Below, piece by piece: positions 26,101-37,579 of a stretch of 64,000 bases of DNA. The stretch comes from Nautilus pompilius. Taxonomy: Eukaryota > Mollusca > Cephalopoda > Nautilida > Nautilidae. Under the pieces are notes generated by a model. The model saw only the letters and a program-made list of their open reading frames with translations, ran no database searches and was not told where the DNA came from. The stretch's first letter is position 1, and every line of letters begins with the position of its first letter. The position numbers were made by a program, and so were the translations under genes. The stretch is taken from positions 1,178,001 through 1,242,000 of the forward strand of contig JACATO010000052.1 of NCBI GenBank assembly GCA_018389105.1. Reading direction: 5' to 3'.

Positions 26101-28167
26101 TGGCATTAATCGATTTCGATTTTGTATTCATAGCCATTTTCCTTTTAGGTGGCAGGGCCCTTAAGCCACTATGGTTCCTCCTCCTCTTCCTAATTACAAA
26201 ATTAAACTTTCTTCATATAATTGTAATTATTCATACCTTCATGTTGAAATAAAACCTTTCACTCATTCAAGACTGCTTCTATTCTTGATAAAATACAAAT
26301 TCCACAACCATACATATCCTCAACAACTGGTCAAACCAATAATTATGAATGAGTATAAGTACTTCTGATGACTTCCAACTGATACAATTTTCATACAAAT
26401 AGGGTACAGTCTTTTCATGGACTTCCATTCATTTTGCAGAGAGAAATAAGGTTTTTTATTTGACAAAGATCCATCCTCCATATTCATGCACCCACCAGAT
26501 AAAGTAAAAGGTCTAGATAATGTAACAAAGAGAATGAACTATTGAAAAAAAAAAAGTTCTTCCACCTTAGAAGTCATTTAATCTTCAAAGATAGCGAAAA
26601 GGGGTAAGTCTTAGGTGTTTCTTCTTAGACTGCACTTTAAAATGCTTGTAATACTTAATGTAGTTAAATATTTTTTTGGAGAGCTACTACAAATGCTTGT
26701 CATCATCCTCTACCCACAGACTTACAAGTCCACATGGTGGTGAACTCTTTAAATGCTGGTTACTAATTTCACTGGAAATTATACCTTTTTCTTTCAGGGT
26801 TCTCCTTTCACCTATGCTCCTTGACAGCTTCCTGCTTTACACTCTTCCTTACCGTAATACCAACCTCCCTTAAACAGTGCCTTTTATGGCAAATTAATTC
26901 ACTGTGATGTGCCCAGGTGGCCCCCTCATCACCCCCCCCCCCTTTATGCCTGCTGCTCTCTTGTTTGCGGGCACAGAAGGAAGTACAGTGTCCTGACCAC
27001 TTTGTCTGGACAGTCTGAGAAACAAGCCAACCACAAAATCTCTTCTGCATCATTGCTTTCTTGAACCAGACTTCCGTGAATATTAATGAAAGAGTGTTTG
27101 GGGGGGAAAACAGAAAGAAAAAAATATATATGGTGGTAATCAAATAAAAGCATTTGTGTAAGGTTGGGGAGGGCAAAAAGAAAACAAGAAAACCCCCAGA
27201 TCATTTAGAATAAGTACTTGTTGTTCCTTTGCCCATGGTTAGGTGCATTCAAGTTTTTTGGTGGCAGGGTCGCACAAGTACTACACACACTGACTCATTT
27301 CGGGCAAGTTTTAGCAGCAGTACGTAGCTCAGCTAAAGGGTAAACCTCATTTTATGATTTTACATCTCTCTTTCTCCATTTATACTACAGCTTTTTGTGG
27401 GGATTTTGAATTAGAAATTTGTGTTAACCACGATTAAAGTGATACGTATGTGTTTTTCTCCTGTTTATCATAGACACAGGTACTAATACTTCTGCTTTTG
27501 CATCATTTACACAACTTGAAGAGATTTTTTTTCTCTCCTTAAACTTTGGGTCTCTGATTTCTCCAAATATCCACGGAGCTGACCAAAGATGAGGGACATC
27601 TGTAGGGAGTGCAAGAGGTTGGGGTGTTTCATGCCTGCAAGCTGTATAACTGATTGCTCCTGACTACTTTGGTAGTAAAAACTTATTAGAACTCATCAAC
27701 CACAGCAGAAAACCATGCTTACTGGAGAAAGCATCACAAATGAGCTAGCACAAGAGCAAGAGAACCCACATCACTGACTAGACTCCAAACCTAATCTTGT
27801 GCGCCATACTAACTTTTCCATCATGACTAACAGAAAGATATACACCAACCCATCCGCCATCATTACTTGTGGATGCTTGCTGCCATAATCTTTTTTTTTA
27901 ATGTTTTTTTTTGAAAAACTTTTTCCTTGGGATGAATTCTAATACTACACCAATTTGATTCTCAAAGGAATAAATGACTGGTTAATTTGATCACAATCAT
28001 CAAAAAAAGTAAAAAAAAATAATAAAAAAAATGGACAGGAAAACTAACAGGACTTTGCTTGCTTGTTTGTTCTATATCCTAAGATTAAAATAAAAGACTT
28101 TGATGAAAAAGAGCAAAGTATTTCATCATTAAAAATAAATTAAATGAGTTATCCTTTCACTAATGTA
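23191..28167. other. CpG-poor AT-rich DNA, nothing recognised
   Basis: About 5 kb of the CpG-depleted domain. It contains a compact hairpin at 25215-25266, a C-run at about 26931-26941 and poly-A tracts near 28005-28030. Several open frames of 60-120 codons occur on both strands, but they lack recognisable domains and look like chance frames. The patch at 27560-27860 is GC-richer and might be an old repeat. Confidence 0.45.
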
Positions 28168-28199
28168 CAGAGTGATCAAAAAGTAACTATGCAGTGGAA

Positions 28200-29228
28200 A
28201 ATGTATTGTTTTTCTTTCAATATTTCAATACATTAACCCTTACAACATTTTTCACACGTTTTTTTATTTTCAATTCTTCAGATGTTATTCCTCTAATGAA
28301 ATTGATGATGTTTTGCTTCAGTTCATTGATGGAATGGAAATTACTTTCAAAGACCTTTGCATTCACTGCTCTCCACAGATAAAAGTCCGGGGGTGTGAAG
28401 TCAGGAGCGTGCAGGCCAAATTCCTTTCGATATCAGCCAATCACTGAACACTTTTTCCAGTGGTTCCATCCATTGAGCCGATGTGTGAGCAGTGGCTCCA
28501 TCCTTCTGGAAGTAGGCATCTTCAATTTCTCCGTCTAACTCACCAATAAAAGGATACAGTATGTTGTTACAATAATGCTCGGACTTGATGGCTTTTTCAA
28601 AAACTATAGGCCCAATAATGTGTTTCCTTGATATAGCCACCCATACACCGATCTTTTCATCATGAAGCAGTTTCTCAAACAGTTCATGAGGGTTAGAAGT
28701 AGACCAAATTCTGGTTCCCTGGCTATTAACCTATCCAAAGAGATGAATCCAACATTCATCAGGAAAAAATGTTTTGTCCAATATGTCGTCACCATTTACA
28801 TCAATAAAATTCTTAAACCAGTTGCAATATTCAACTTGCTTACTGTGGTCTGCAACTTGCAATTTGTGCACAATGTTCACTTTATACAGGTATAAATTTA
28901 ACTCCTTTAAAGCATTATGCGCACCATATTTGCTTGTTGAGAAAGTTGATGCAGTGATTTTGAAGGACACTGAAGCATTGCGTCTAAAGTTTTTGACATC
29001 TTCTTCAACACTATGGTTGATAATCCTCAATTGAACCAATATCCTCAAATTGCTAATCATTGCCCTTACATCATTTATTTTCAGAAGCTTTGCATCAGGA
29101 AATTCTTGTAAGAACTCATTTTGAACTCTTGTGCTGTATTTACTATTATTTATGTACACTTTCTTGACAAGAAAGATTAATTTGGTATTTGAAAGAACCA
29201 TTACACAAAAATTACAATCACATTTCAC
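28200..29228 (-). pseudogene. Mariner-like transposase with a nonsense codon and a frameshift
   Basis: The transposase cuts and joins DNA at TA sites with an RNase H-like DDD catalytic core. Translation runs on the minus strand from about 29228. The N-terminal part has the DNA-binding region and the segment SVSFKITASTFSTSKYGAHN. The first catalytic Asp is in FFPDECWIHLFG (near 28750). Directly after FG, a TAG stop (about 28729-28731) stands where the family has Tyr before VNSQ. The same frame then continues through ISRKHIIGPIVFEKAI and the second Asp in YFQKDGATAHT (near 28490). Near 28400 one base is missing, and the third Asp appears in another frame in DFTPPDFYLW. Spacing of the last two Asp residues is about 38 residues. 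Two lesions make it inactive, but the rest is well preserved, so the insertion is fairly recent. Confidence 0.85.
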
Positions 29229-29240
29229 TTTTGCAAATTT

Positions 29241-29331
29241 ACTGCCAACACCTGTTGGTCATTTTGGAAACTACAGTACAACTCCTCACACAGAACTGCC
29301 ATCTGTTGGTCATTTTGGAACTACATTACAA
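29241..29331. repeat. Direct repeat inside the mariner right end
   Basis: Two near-identical copies (29241-29280 and 29295-29331) share ACTGCCA, then CTGTTGGTCATTTTGGAA, then CTACA. Subterminal repeats of this kind are used for transposase binding in several Tc1/mariner groups; that role is inferred here. Confidence 0.7.
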
Positions 29332-29410
29332 AACAACAAACCACAAGTAAAGGAATCACAAATGATTACAAATATACTCCACTGTATAGTTACTTTCTGA
29401 TCATCCTGTA

Positions 29411-29849
29411 TATTCTTTACACATTTAATTTTCAGAATAAATTAAGTGGTATATATTTTTTCAAAATATTTCTTTATAACAGCTTTAATTTTATGCTACT
29501 TTGATATATTATATGCTGCCCCAATTTCATCTTTATACCCTTTCAACAACACAATTTTTATTTTTACAACTTTTCTTAATTTATTTAAAATGGGAATTCT
29601 TGTTGAATAGATACTTATGCAGTAATATTACTAGTTACCATAATGATCACATTAAAAGTGGCCATGCTTTGATCAACCAGTCAGGTGTTCATTTTTATTG
29701 TAGGTGTTATCAACCTATTTTTTTTTAAGGTAAAGAAAAAATATATTGCAAAAGTACAATGGCAACTAATCTATTGACAGAACTGTATGGTGTTGCAAAA
29801 TATTCTGATATCTTTTTTTTGTGAGAATTCCATCAGTTTTTATCAAGCC
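29411..29849. other. AT-rich spacer between transposons
   Basis: About 440 bp of AT-rich DNA between the mariner and the older Tc1-like relic. It may include unrecognised remains of the relic's C-terminal half, but no motif is visible. Confidence 0.4.
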
Positions 29850-30475
29850 AATAGTCCTGTAACCAGAAAAATAACCCAACTCTCACATTTTCTCCATCTT
29901 CCTTGCTCCAAGGTGTAATTCTGATGTCATTTAGCCTATTCAAGTTGTTCTTTTTTTTCTCCTTGTTTCCATATTAAAGCCAGGGCTTTCTAGCTCCTAC
30001 TTAGTCAATTAATCCAACATCTCCTAACCATCTTTTCATGATAGAGGTTTAGACTCTCAAACCAGCAACCTATCCCATTTTGTGGTTTTCTTCATTGGCC
30101 CTTTAACTTCATGGCTGATCCAGCTGACTTTATTCTATAAATGGTTGTACACACACCATGCCCATAACTTTCTCCACAATTTTCCATTGGAAGTAATCAG
30201 TTTATGAAGGGCAGTTATGGATAGTACCAAACAAAGTATTGAGAGCCATTGGCATTTCTACAAATGCATTGATCGAGTTAGCACCAAGAAGCATATTGGA
30301 TGAACACAGTAACATCATGCTTTCATTCAGTTTGAACCAAATTTAACATTCACAAAAATAACTTGACAGGTCCATAATAATGCAAAAGCCTTGATAAGTA
30401 CACCACAATTAATGGTTTATGTCTTTAAGCAAAGTTCTTTGGAATTTTAATGAAATTTCTGCTGAGATATATGTA

Positions 30476-32033
30476 CAGGTGCATCTCAAAAAATTAGAAT
30501 ATCGTGGAAGACTTCATTTTTTTCCCGTAATTTAATTCAAATAGTGAAATTTTCACATATTCTAGATTCATTACACATAAAGTGAAATATTTCAAGCCTT
30601 TTTTGGTTTTAATTTTGATGATTACAGCTTACAGCTCATGAAAATCAAAAATCCACTATCTCAAAATATTATAATATTTAATAAGATCAATAAAAAAAAG
30701 GATTTATAATATAGAAATGTCTAACTTCTGAAAAGTATGTTCATGTATGCACTCAATACTTGGTCAGGGCTCCTTTTGCACAAATCACTGCATCAATGTA
30801 GCCTGGCATGGAGGCAATCAGCCTGTGGCACTGCTGAGGTGTTATGGAAGCCCAGGTTGCTTTGATAGCGGCCTTCAGCTCCTCTGTATTGTTGAGTCTG
30901 GTGTGTCTCATCTTCCTCTTGACAATAGCCCATAGATTCTCTATGGGGTTCAGGTCAGGCGAGTTGCCTGGCCAATCAAGCACAGTAATACCATGATCAG
31001 CAAACCAGTTACTAGTAGTTTTGGCACTGTGGGCAGGTGCCAAGTCCTGTTGGAAAAGGAAATCAGCATCTCCATAAAGCTTGCCAGCAGACAGAAGCAT
31101 GAAGTGCTCTAAAATCTCCTGGTAGATGGCTGCGTTGACTTTGGACTTGATAAAACACAGTGGATCAACACCAGCAGATGACATGGCACCCCAAAACATC
31201 ACTGACTGTGTAAACTTCACACTGGCAAGCAACTTGGATTCTGTGCCTCTCCACTCTTCCTCCAGACTGTGGGACCTTGATTTCCAAATGAAATGCAAAA
31301 TTTACTTTCATCTGAAAAGAAGACTTTGGACCACTGAGCAATGGTCGAGTTCATTTTCTCCTTAGTCCAGGTAAGACGTTTCTGACGTTGTCTCTGGTTC
31401 AGGAGTGGCTTGACACTAGAATGCAACACTTGTAGCCAATTTCCTGGACATGTCTGTGTGTGGTGGCTCTTGATGCACTGACTCCAACCTCGGTCCACTC
31501 CTCGTGAAGCTCCCCCAAGTTTTTGAATCGGCTTTGCTTGACAATCCACTCAAGGCTGCCATCATCCCTCTTGCTTTTGCACCTTTTCCTACCACACTTT
31601 TCCCTTCCAGTCAAATTTCCACAAATATGCTTTGATACAGCACTCTGCGAACAGCCAGCCCTTTCAGCAATGACCTGTGGCTTACCCTCCTTGTCGGTGT
31701 CAATGAGTGTCTTCTGGACAACTGTCAAGTCAGCAGTCTTCCCCATGATTGTGGTTGTGTGTACTGAACCAGACTGAGAGATTCATGGGATTTATACTGC
31801 ATAAATAGTGATTTACTCAAACTCGAAATGGAATATTCTAATATTTTGAGATACATTTTTTCTATTTTTTTTTACCTGTAGGCCGTGATTATCAAAATTA
31901 AAATTAAAAAATGCTTGTAACATTTCAGTTTACATGTAATGAGTCTAGAATATATACAATTTCCACTTTCTGAAATAACTGACAAAAAATATTGAACTCT
32001 TCCACAATATTCTAATTTTTTGAGATGCACCTG
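30476..32033 (-). mobile_element. Tc1-family transposon, structurally complete
   Basis: A 1,558-bp element flanked by TA duplications (30474-30475 and 32034-32035). Both ends begin CAGGTGCATCTCAAAAAATT and agree for roughly the first 25 bases. A second, inner repeat of the same motif lies about 180 bp inside each end (30657-30679 left, 31831-31853 right). This gives the IR/DR arrangement of long inverted repeats carrying two transposase-binding sites each. One minus-strand transposase gene fills the middle. It is inserted in an older Tc1-like relic. This family is, from general knowledge, abundant in ray-finned fishes and other vertebrates. Confidence 0.95.
30753..31746 (-). pseudogene. Tc1 transposase with two frameshifts
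   Basis: The transposase recognises the IR/DR sites and moves the element by cut-and-paste into TA. Translation starts at MGKTADLTVVQK (31746), followed by the paired-like helix-turn-helix (AERAGCSQSAVSKHI) and the GRKRCKSKRD linker. A frameshift at about 31412-31430 leads into VKPLLNQRQRQKRLTW and the first catalytic Asp in FFSDESKF (near 31310). A second frameshift at about 31217-31228 leads into SVKFTQSVMFWGAMSS. The second catalytic Asp is in FQQDLAPAHS (31044-31046) and the Glu in NPIENLW (30939-30941). The spacing is 34 residues, the canonical DD34E. The chain ends with KGALTKY and a stop near 30753. All three catalytic residues survive; only the frame breaks inactivate it. Confidence 0.92.
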
Positions 32034-32120
32034 TATTTTCATGATCAACAAAGTATTTAAAAAGCATACTCGTATACAGTATTTTTGTATGGCAGACCCA
32101 TAACTTTGAATACCAGTGTA

Positions 32121-32945
32121 CACAGCAGCATAAGTTGTCTAATTTATATAATGCCCTATCTTTTCAAATGGCCTAGTGAAAAAATATTTTTCTTTTAAAG
32201 GAATTGCTTTTATGGCACTCAAGAACTATTTCATCTAAGCAAGACCCTTTTTATTTTTTTATATTTTTTGCTTAAAGGGAGTCAGATAAGAAAGCTTTAT
32301 ATGCTTAAGAAAAACAAACTCTCTGAATGTCCATCTACATCCATGTATTTGACATTTTTTTCTAAAAAATATCTTGAACCTATTATTACTTTTTATTTTT
32401 TAACAAATTAAAAAAAAACATCTCTGTTTAGATTCCTGCATAATTTGTGAGATGCAAGATACGTATTTTTACCAAATGCTCAGAATAACTTAAGATCTTT
32501 ATTTTCCAACTCCCCCCCCCTTTTTTTTTGTCCATGTTTCTATAGAATGCTGGGCTAACAATCGAGCTATTTTCAAAATGTTAAAATCTAAAACAACCTA
32601 TTCATTGAGTGCACTGAACTGTATGTTGTATACACACAAGAAAACGATTGTCCATATATAGAGGCAAGAAGAAAGAAACAACTTTTCATTGAAAGGGAGG
32701 CACTTTTCTGGAGTAAGCTAGACTGTCAAACTTTACATCATGAAACAACTGGGTCAGGATATATATCTCCCTGCACAGATTCCAGGTAGTAAACAAGATG
32801 AGCAGCCTATGCAGTACATTTAATCCTTGCGGATGATGATGAAGATCTGATGCTTTCGTTCACCTCATTGGCTTACAGCTGCAATGAAAACTTTCTTTAA
32901 ATTACACTATCAAATATTTGTTGGCAAAAAAAAACAAACAACAAC
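32121..32945. other. CpG-poor AT-rich DNA up to the composition boundary
   Basis: This is the last CpG-depleted segment, with about six CpGs in 800 bp and a C-run and T-run near 32511-32529. No gene or transposon is recognised. Confidence 0.5.
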
Positions 32946-33060
32946 GAGACGTTTGTTTTTTGTTGTTGTTGTTTTTTTTTTATGAATAGAATATCTGGGT
33001 TTTGGAGCAGTATCATCATCCATGGCGCTAAGCTGGCGTCGGGACTGAAATTAGCTGGTT
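32946..33060. other. Sharp CpG/composition boundary
   Basis: To the left CpG is rare for 32.9 kb; to the right CpGs occur every few tens of bases for 31 kb. I count about 17 CpGs in 34001-34300 against about five in 1-3000. The change occurs within roughly 100 bp. Confidence 0.85.
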
Positions 33061-36000
33061 TTAATAACAAAAACCGCTATAAGAGGTGGGTACTGCTGGT
33101 CACTGTGTCAGGCAGGGGCTCCGTCCGCTCTCCTCCTACAGTCTCCGCATCAGTGGCGGCGAGTCGACCACTACCTGGCGGAGGCTCAGATCTCGCGGTT
33201 GTGGCTGCGTCTCTCTGCTCTCTCTGCTCTCTCTCTCTTGTCCTTGGAATGACTTCTCTGCTTCTGGCTTTCGACCCGTTCCGTGTAACACCAAGAGCTT
33301 TCGCGTGTTAATATATACTAACATATACCATTCCGTAACATCACCCGCATCCCGGATAGTAAAGGTAAACACACAGGGTCTGCAGTCGAAGAAACTTAAG
33401 CCGCCAGTTTATTCGTTTGATTTTTGTTTTCAACATTTGAAAGAAAAAAAAAAAGTTGTGGGAGGACATTTGGCCACATATTTAACGATGCAGAAATTAG
33501 GCGGAAAGATAAGCGACTTGTATCATTTCAACTATGGTTCCCAAACTTTAGCTTAGAGAGATTACCAGACTTATGCGCCCCGCCGCTGCCTGGCAACCAA
33601 GTTTTGGAGTCTGGAGAGTAGATGCGGGTGGGGTCTCTCCCTCCCTCTCTCTGGCAGAGTTGCCTTAGTCCTCGCTAATTTGTTTCGTGTCAGATCAGTA
33701 AATACGTTTCATTCATTCTGATTTCTTAAAGAAAAACAACAAACACTCAATGATTTTATTCTTTTATTTCTGGTAGAAGCTAACATAATAGATCTATACA
33801 GCACACCTGGGAGATGCGCTTCTGTTAGGAACCATTGTTAATCAGGTCTTCGCGTGTTGTCGTATAAGAGTCCATGGGAAACCCCCCAGGGCTAATTTAG
33901 CGGTCGCCCTCAGTTGCTGTTTTCACCGGTTTAGCAGATGTACGCCATGAGGTGCGCACAACAGTAAAACTTTATTATATACAATATATTCGTGTCGGGG
34001 AGCCAGGCAGGTAACCGTGTTTCCGTGTCCTTTGCTCGTAGTTTCGAACGCATATCAAATGTGAAGATTTCACCAAAAATTATGCACACAGTAAACAATT
34101 TCGCGATAGCAGAACTCCTCCATTCCGGATTTAAAGCTCAGCTATCGTTTCTGAAGCACTGCACGGAAAAGTTTCCAAACGTCGACCCGGGGGGTGGGGG
34201 CTTTAAAATTCAGTAAATAATCCGCCATGGCTCTTATGTAGAGGCTGCTCTCCCGGATGATACCGACCACTCTTTCTACTCTCACTTTCGCAAGAGCGCA
34301 GAGAAAAAAGGGGGGGGGAATGCGGAATTCTGAGTGGATGTCAACCCTTTCGTGTACGCATTTGCTAATTTGTGATTTAATTAATTGGCTATTTTAGCGT
34401 TAAAGCTGGATGGGCTTGGATGCTCTTTTTCTTTAATCCAAGTAATGGGTATGTAATCCGCGCGAGAAGCCCGGTCGGTCCGTCATGGCCGACGTTTCCG
34501 TCATTGTGAGAGATACCAGCTAACAGCACCTGCTCAATGAACTGTCTCCGCGTGACTCCGCCCGGGCCCCATTGTTCCGGGACGGCGGCACATGCAGCAA
34601 AATGCCTTTAATTGTACGCTGTAATTTATGAAAATCGGTAAATAGTAGTCGTTTATGAACCAGGGAGAGAGAGAGAGGGGTGTGAGGGGGGTCGTCTCCC
34701 CCCCCCCCCCAACCACATATCGTATTTGCTCTTAGCCAGGTTGCATTTGCGCCAGTCGCTGGGCTGGTTTTTCAAACGAATAACGAGGTTGGGGGAGGGA
34801 GTTAGTTGTCTGTCTGTCTGTCCGTCCGTCTGGCGACTTTTAGGGTAATTAGCCGTCTTATTTATCGCGACCCACCGCTTTTAATATCATCAGGGTTTCT
34901 CGAAAACGGTTGTCGTGTGATGAATTCCGAACACACAGCCTCGTCCAGACCTTAACTCGATTGCGAAGTCATGATGGAAGCAGAATACTATAAATAACAG
35001 CAAAAATTAAATTTCTACTAACAGTACTACTACTACTGGTAATAGCGCTATTATTAGTATTAATGCTACTACAGTTTATACTACTAATGTAATCGTTACT
35101 GGTACTGATGCTACTATTGTCATTCAAATGAAATAGCATTACTGTAGTGATTTCCGGCCACGCCACGCCACGCGCTAATAATAATAATAATATAATAATA
35201 ATAATAATAATACACACAGAAAATGGAAAGGGGCCGGAATTCTATACCGTAATGATGAACGTTTTCTTGATTCCCATAGCACTTTGAACACCAGTGACAG
35301 TAGTAGTTTCCGTCCTTTGCTCCACAACATCACCAATTCACCGAGACGACGAACTCCATTCCATCCCTGAAGGTTTGTTTATGTGGGGTCCAGATAAACT
35401 TCTAAATATAACCAAGGCGAACTAATGCAGCGACAGAATCTTACTGAAGCAAATAAGAATGTACATTTATTTTTATCTGTTTCATCTTAGACGTTTCAAT
35501 GGCATATCCACCCGTCTAAGACTCCTAACCTGGACACATTCACAAACGTAAAGGCAGATACATAATAATAATAATAATAATAATCTCTCTTTGTTCTGCC
35601 TGCAGTCAGTCTTTGTAGGTCTTTCTCAGTCAGCTATAAATGTTACAGTAATATGCATGTACATTATTATTATTATTATTACCACCAGACTTTCTATGCG
35701 TTAGAATTTGATGATATTTTAACTCACAGTAAATAGGCTGTGAAAGAGATTTGCCCGGGGAAAGGTGAGGGCGACTAGTTGAGCTGGCAGCCTGCCAAAA
35801 GGACCGTGAGCTTAGTACACCTGGTGAGGAAATTTGTAACGGGATCCACGCCAGCAGGTAAAGTTAGACGGCGGAAAGGTGAGTTGTGAAGGAGAATTTA
35901 GCAGGGCGCTGAGCGGAGCCAAATTGGCATTGTAATTAAAGATGTACCATTGGTCAGTCAGTTCAAGCAGACCTCCCCCCGTCCGTCGTACCTCAGCCCC

Positions 36001-37412
36001 TTCTAGAACAGGTTGGTGCGGAAAATATTCATCCTCAGAATCTGATGGTGTCTGTCACCTATATATATATATATATATATTGGCCCGGCTTTTTTCCTCC
36101 ATAAGTTTACAGACTAAAACCATTTATTGTCCCTTTTGCGCATTTCGAAGGAACTCGTAAGTTTAAAATCTTTCTATGCCGAGTCTGGGCATCATAAAAA
36201 ATTATTTATTAAATCTTCCCTCTCCCCCCTTTTTTTTTATTTCATTCATTTCGCAAATGTTTTCGCCATTTTGGTATGTTGATGATTTAGCTAAAACAAC
36301 AGGAAAATACATAAAATAAATGCAGGAAGATGAATTATGCCGAAATGCAGATCCGTTAAAGGGCGAATGTCTTGAGTTTGACAAGTCATCTCCCCACCCC
36401 CTCATGCCTTAAAAACCGGATGTGTTCATTGTAAGCATCAGCTTGTATATATGTATCTATTCTTTCAGACAGACATCTTTCTTGGTGAGTTTACAGCCAT
36501 GAACTAGTTTTCCAAAATCCGGATAAAATACCCGTCATTTTCGAGTTTCAGAAGCCATAATTTCCAGATGTTTCATAAAGAGAATTACAACTACATTTAC
36601 TGGGGGGGGGAGACAAACTGCAATATCGTAAACTGTACAGTGGACCGGATGTCACTGGTGGCACAGTTTTCCACAGATGCAAAATAACAGTAATCTTCCC
36701 TCCTTTTACGGTGTTGAATCTTCTGTCAGATTCCGCGTAATTTACTCTGATTTTTTTATCCGTATTTTAAACAAAAGCCGCCGATGTCACTAAATTCAAT
36801 ACCAGCCGAAGACGTGCAAACTAAATCAGTTAATTCAGGGAGAATGGCTTCCAGGGTACTCGAAAACGAGCACTCACAGTTGCAGAGAGTCTCTGCTGGA
36901 AATCTCTCGCTTAGTTTAATAATTTTAAAAATAAATGCACATGACAGTTCAAACAAGAACCGAATATTTATTTACCAAGTCGCTGCCACCGGGAATGTGT
37001 TTTTTTCTTCTTCCACTCATCCAAGTTTTATTACTAAAGTAATATTTTCATAGTAAACAGGAATACAAAAATGAATAACAAAGGTAGACCTTCAGAGACA
37101 AAGGAACGTAGATATTTCGAACACTTCTTTTTAAAAAAATTAATAGAATGCGTGTAATTTGTTCGTTTAATAACGGTATTTAAATCATGAATAAATTAAA
37201 GATGGTTCGGTTTTGTGATTTGTAGAAGACCTGGTTCTACGTCTTCGAAAGCAAATTTATGTCCAGAATTCTTGGCCGCTGGCGAATGGGCACCACGGTG
37301 ATCTCTTCTACATCGTACAGCTGGGAAAGAAACTAAGTGCGATTTATCGGAAACTGGAAACCGATCCTTAAGAATAAGGATCCAATCTGAATACTATGCT
37401 AACCCAAACAGA

Positions 37413-37462
<50 letters not shown>

Positions 37463-37579
37463 TAAATAAGTTTTGTTTTTGTTTTTTTTTATTTTATAGC
37501 TGTAACCAGTAAATGGGTGTTACTTTCCTAAACCTGGAAACATTGAGGTCAGTTACGCTACTTTATTTCAGGCGGAGCA
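33061..37579. other. CpG-replete DNA, no gene recognised
   Basis: Mixed-composition DNA with trinucleotide repeats (ATA near 35175-35212, AAT near 35563-35583, ATT near 35664-35682), (AT)10 at 36061-36080 and (AAT)16 at 37414-37461. G or C runs occur near 34311, 34699 and 36601. Open frames here lack domains. The segment 33061-33300, with CT-rich and GC-rich sequence, could be a promoter or first exon, but no start signal is convincing. Confidence 0.45.

Larger units (their letters stand above)
28168..29408 (-). mobile_element. Mariner-like transposon, nearly complete
   Basis: This 1,241-bp element is bounded by TA target dinucleotides (28166-28167 and 29409-29410). Its terminal inverted repeats of about 33 bp begin CAGAGTGATCAAAAAGTAAC on the left and, reverse complemented, CAGGATGATCAGAAAGTAAC on the right. 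It carries one transposase gene on the minus strand (see separate entry). Inside the right end is a duplicated segment containing CTGTTGGTCATTTTGG (29241-29280 and 29295-29331), a possible transposase-binding subterminal repeat. Length and structure are normal for the Tc1/mariner superfamily. Confidence 0.9.
29850..32118 (-). pseudogene. Old Tc1-like transposon relic, split by a younger Tc1
   Basis: This is an older Tc1-like element transcribed leftwards. Its right border is a TA (32119-32120) preceded by CAGTG; reverse complemented, this end reads CACTGGTATTCAAAGTTATG. On the minus strand, 30060-30190 encodes VCTTIYRIKSAGSAMKLKG, the helix-turn-helix segment before the GRPRK-type motif. At 29860-30050 it encodes SIMKRWLGDVGL, then ARKPWL, and then a WSKEDGENV-like string that in the family precedes the first catalytic Asp. 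It is interrupted at 30474-32035 by the complete younger Tc1. Homology to the second copy at 58715-59290 stops at one side of that insert and resumes on the other. The catalytic residues are lost. Confidence 0.75.

Noticed and set aside
26808-27176. 122-codon minus-strand frame
   Set aside because: Crosses a C-run and a T/C-rich tract; composition is erratic and no domain is seen.
33086-33556. 156-codon frame at the CpG boundary
   Set aside because: CT-repeat-derived leucine/serine run and no recognisable domain; chance frame in GC-richer DNA.
34485-34530. Possible first exon (ATG GCC GAC..., followed by GTGAGA)
   Set aside because: Only a few codons and a generic donor match; no downstream exon to support it.
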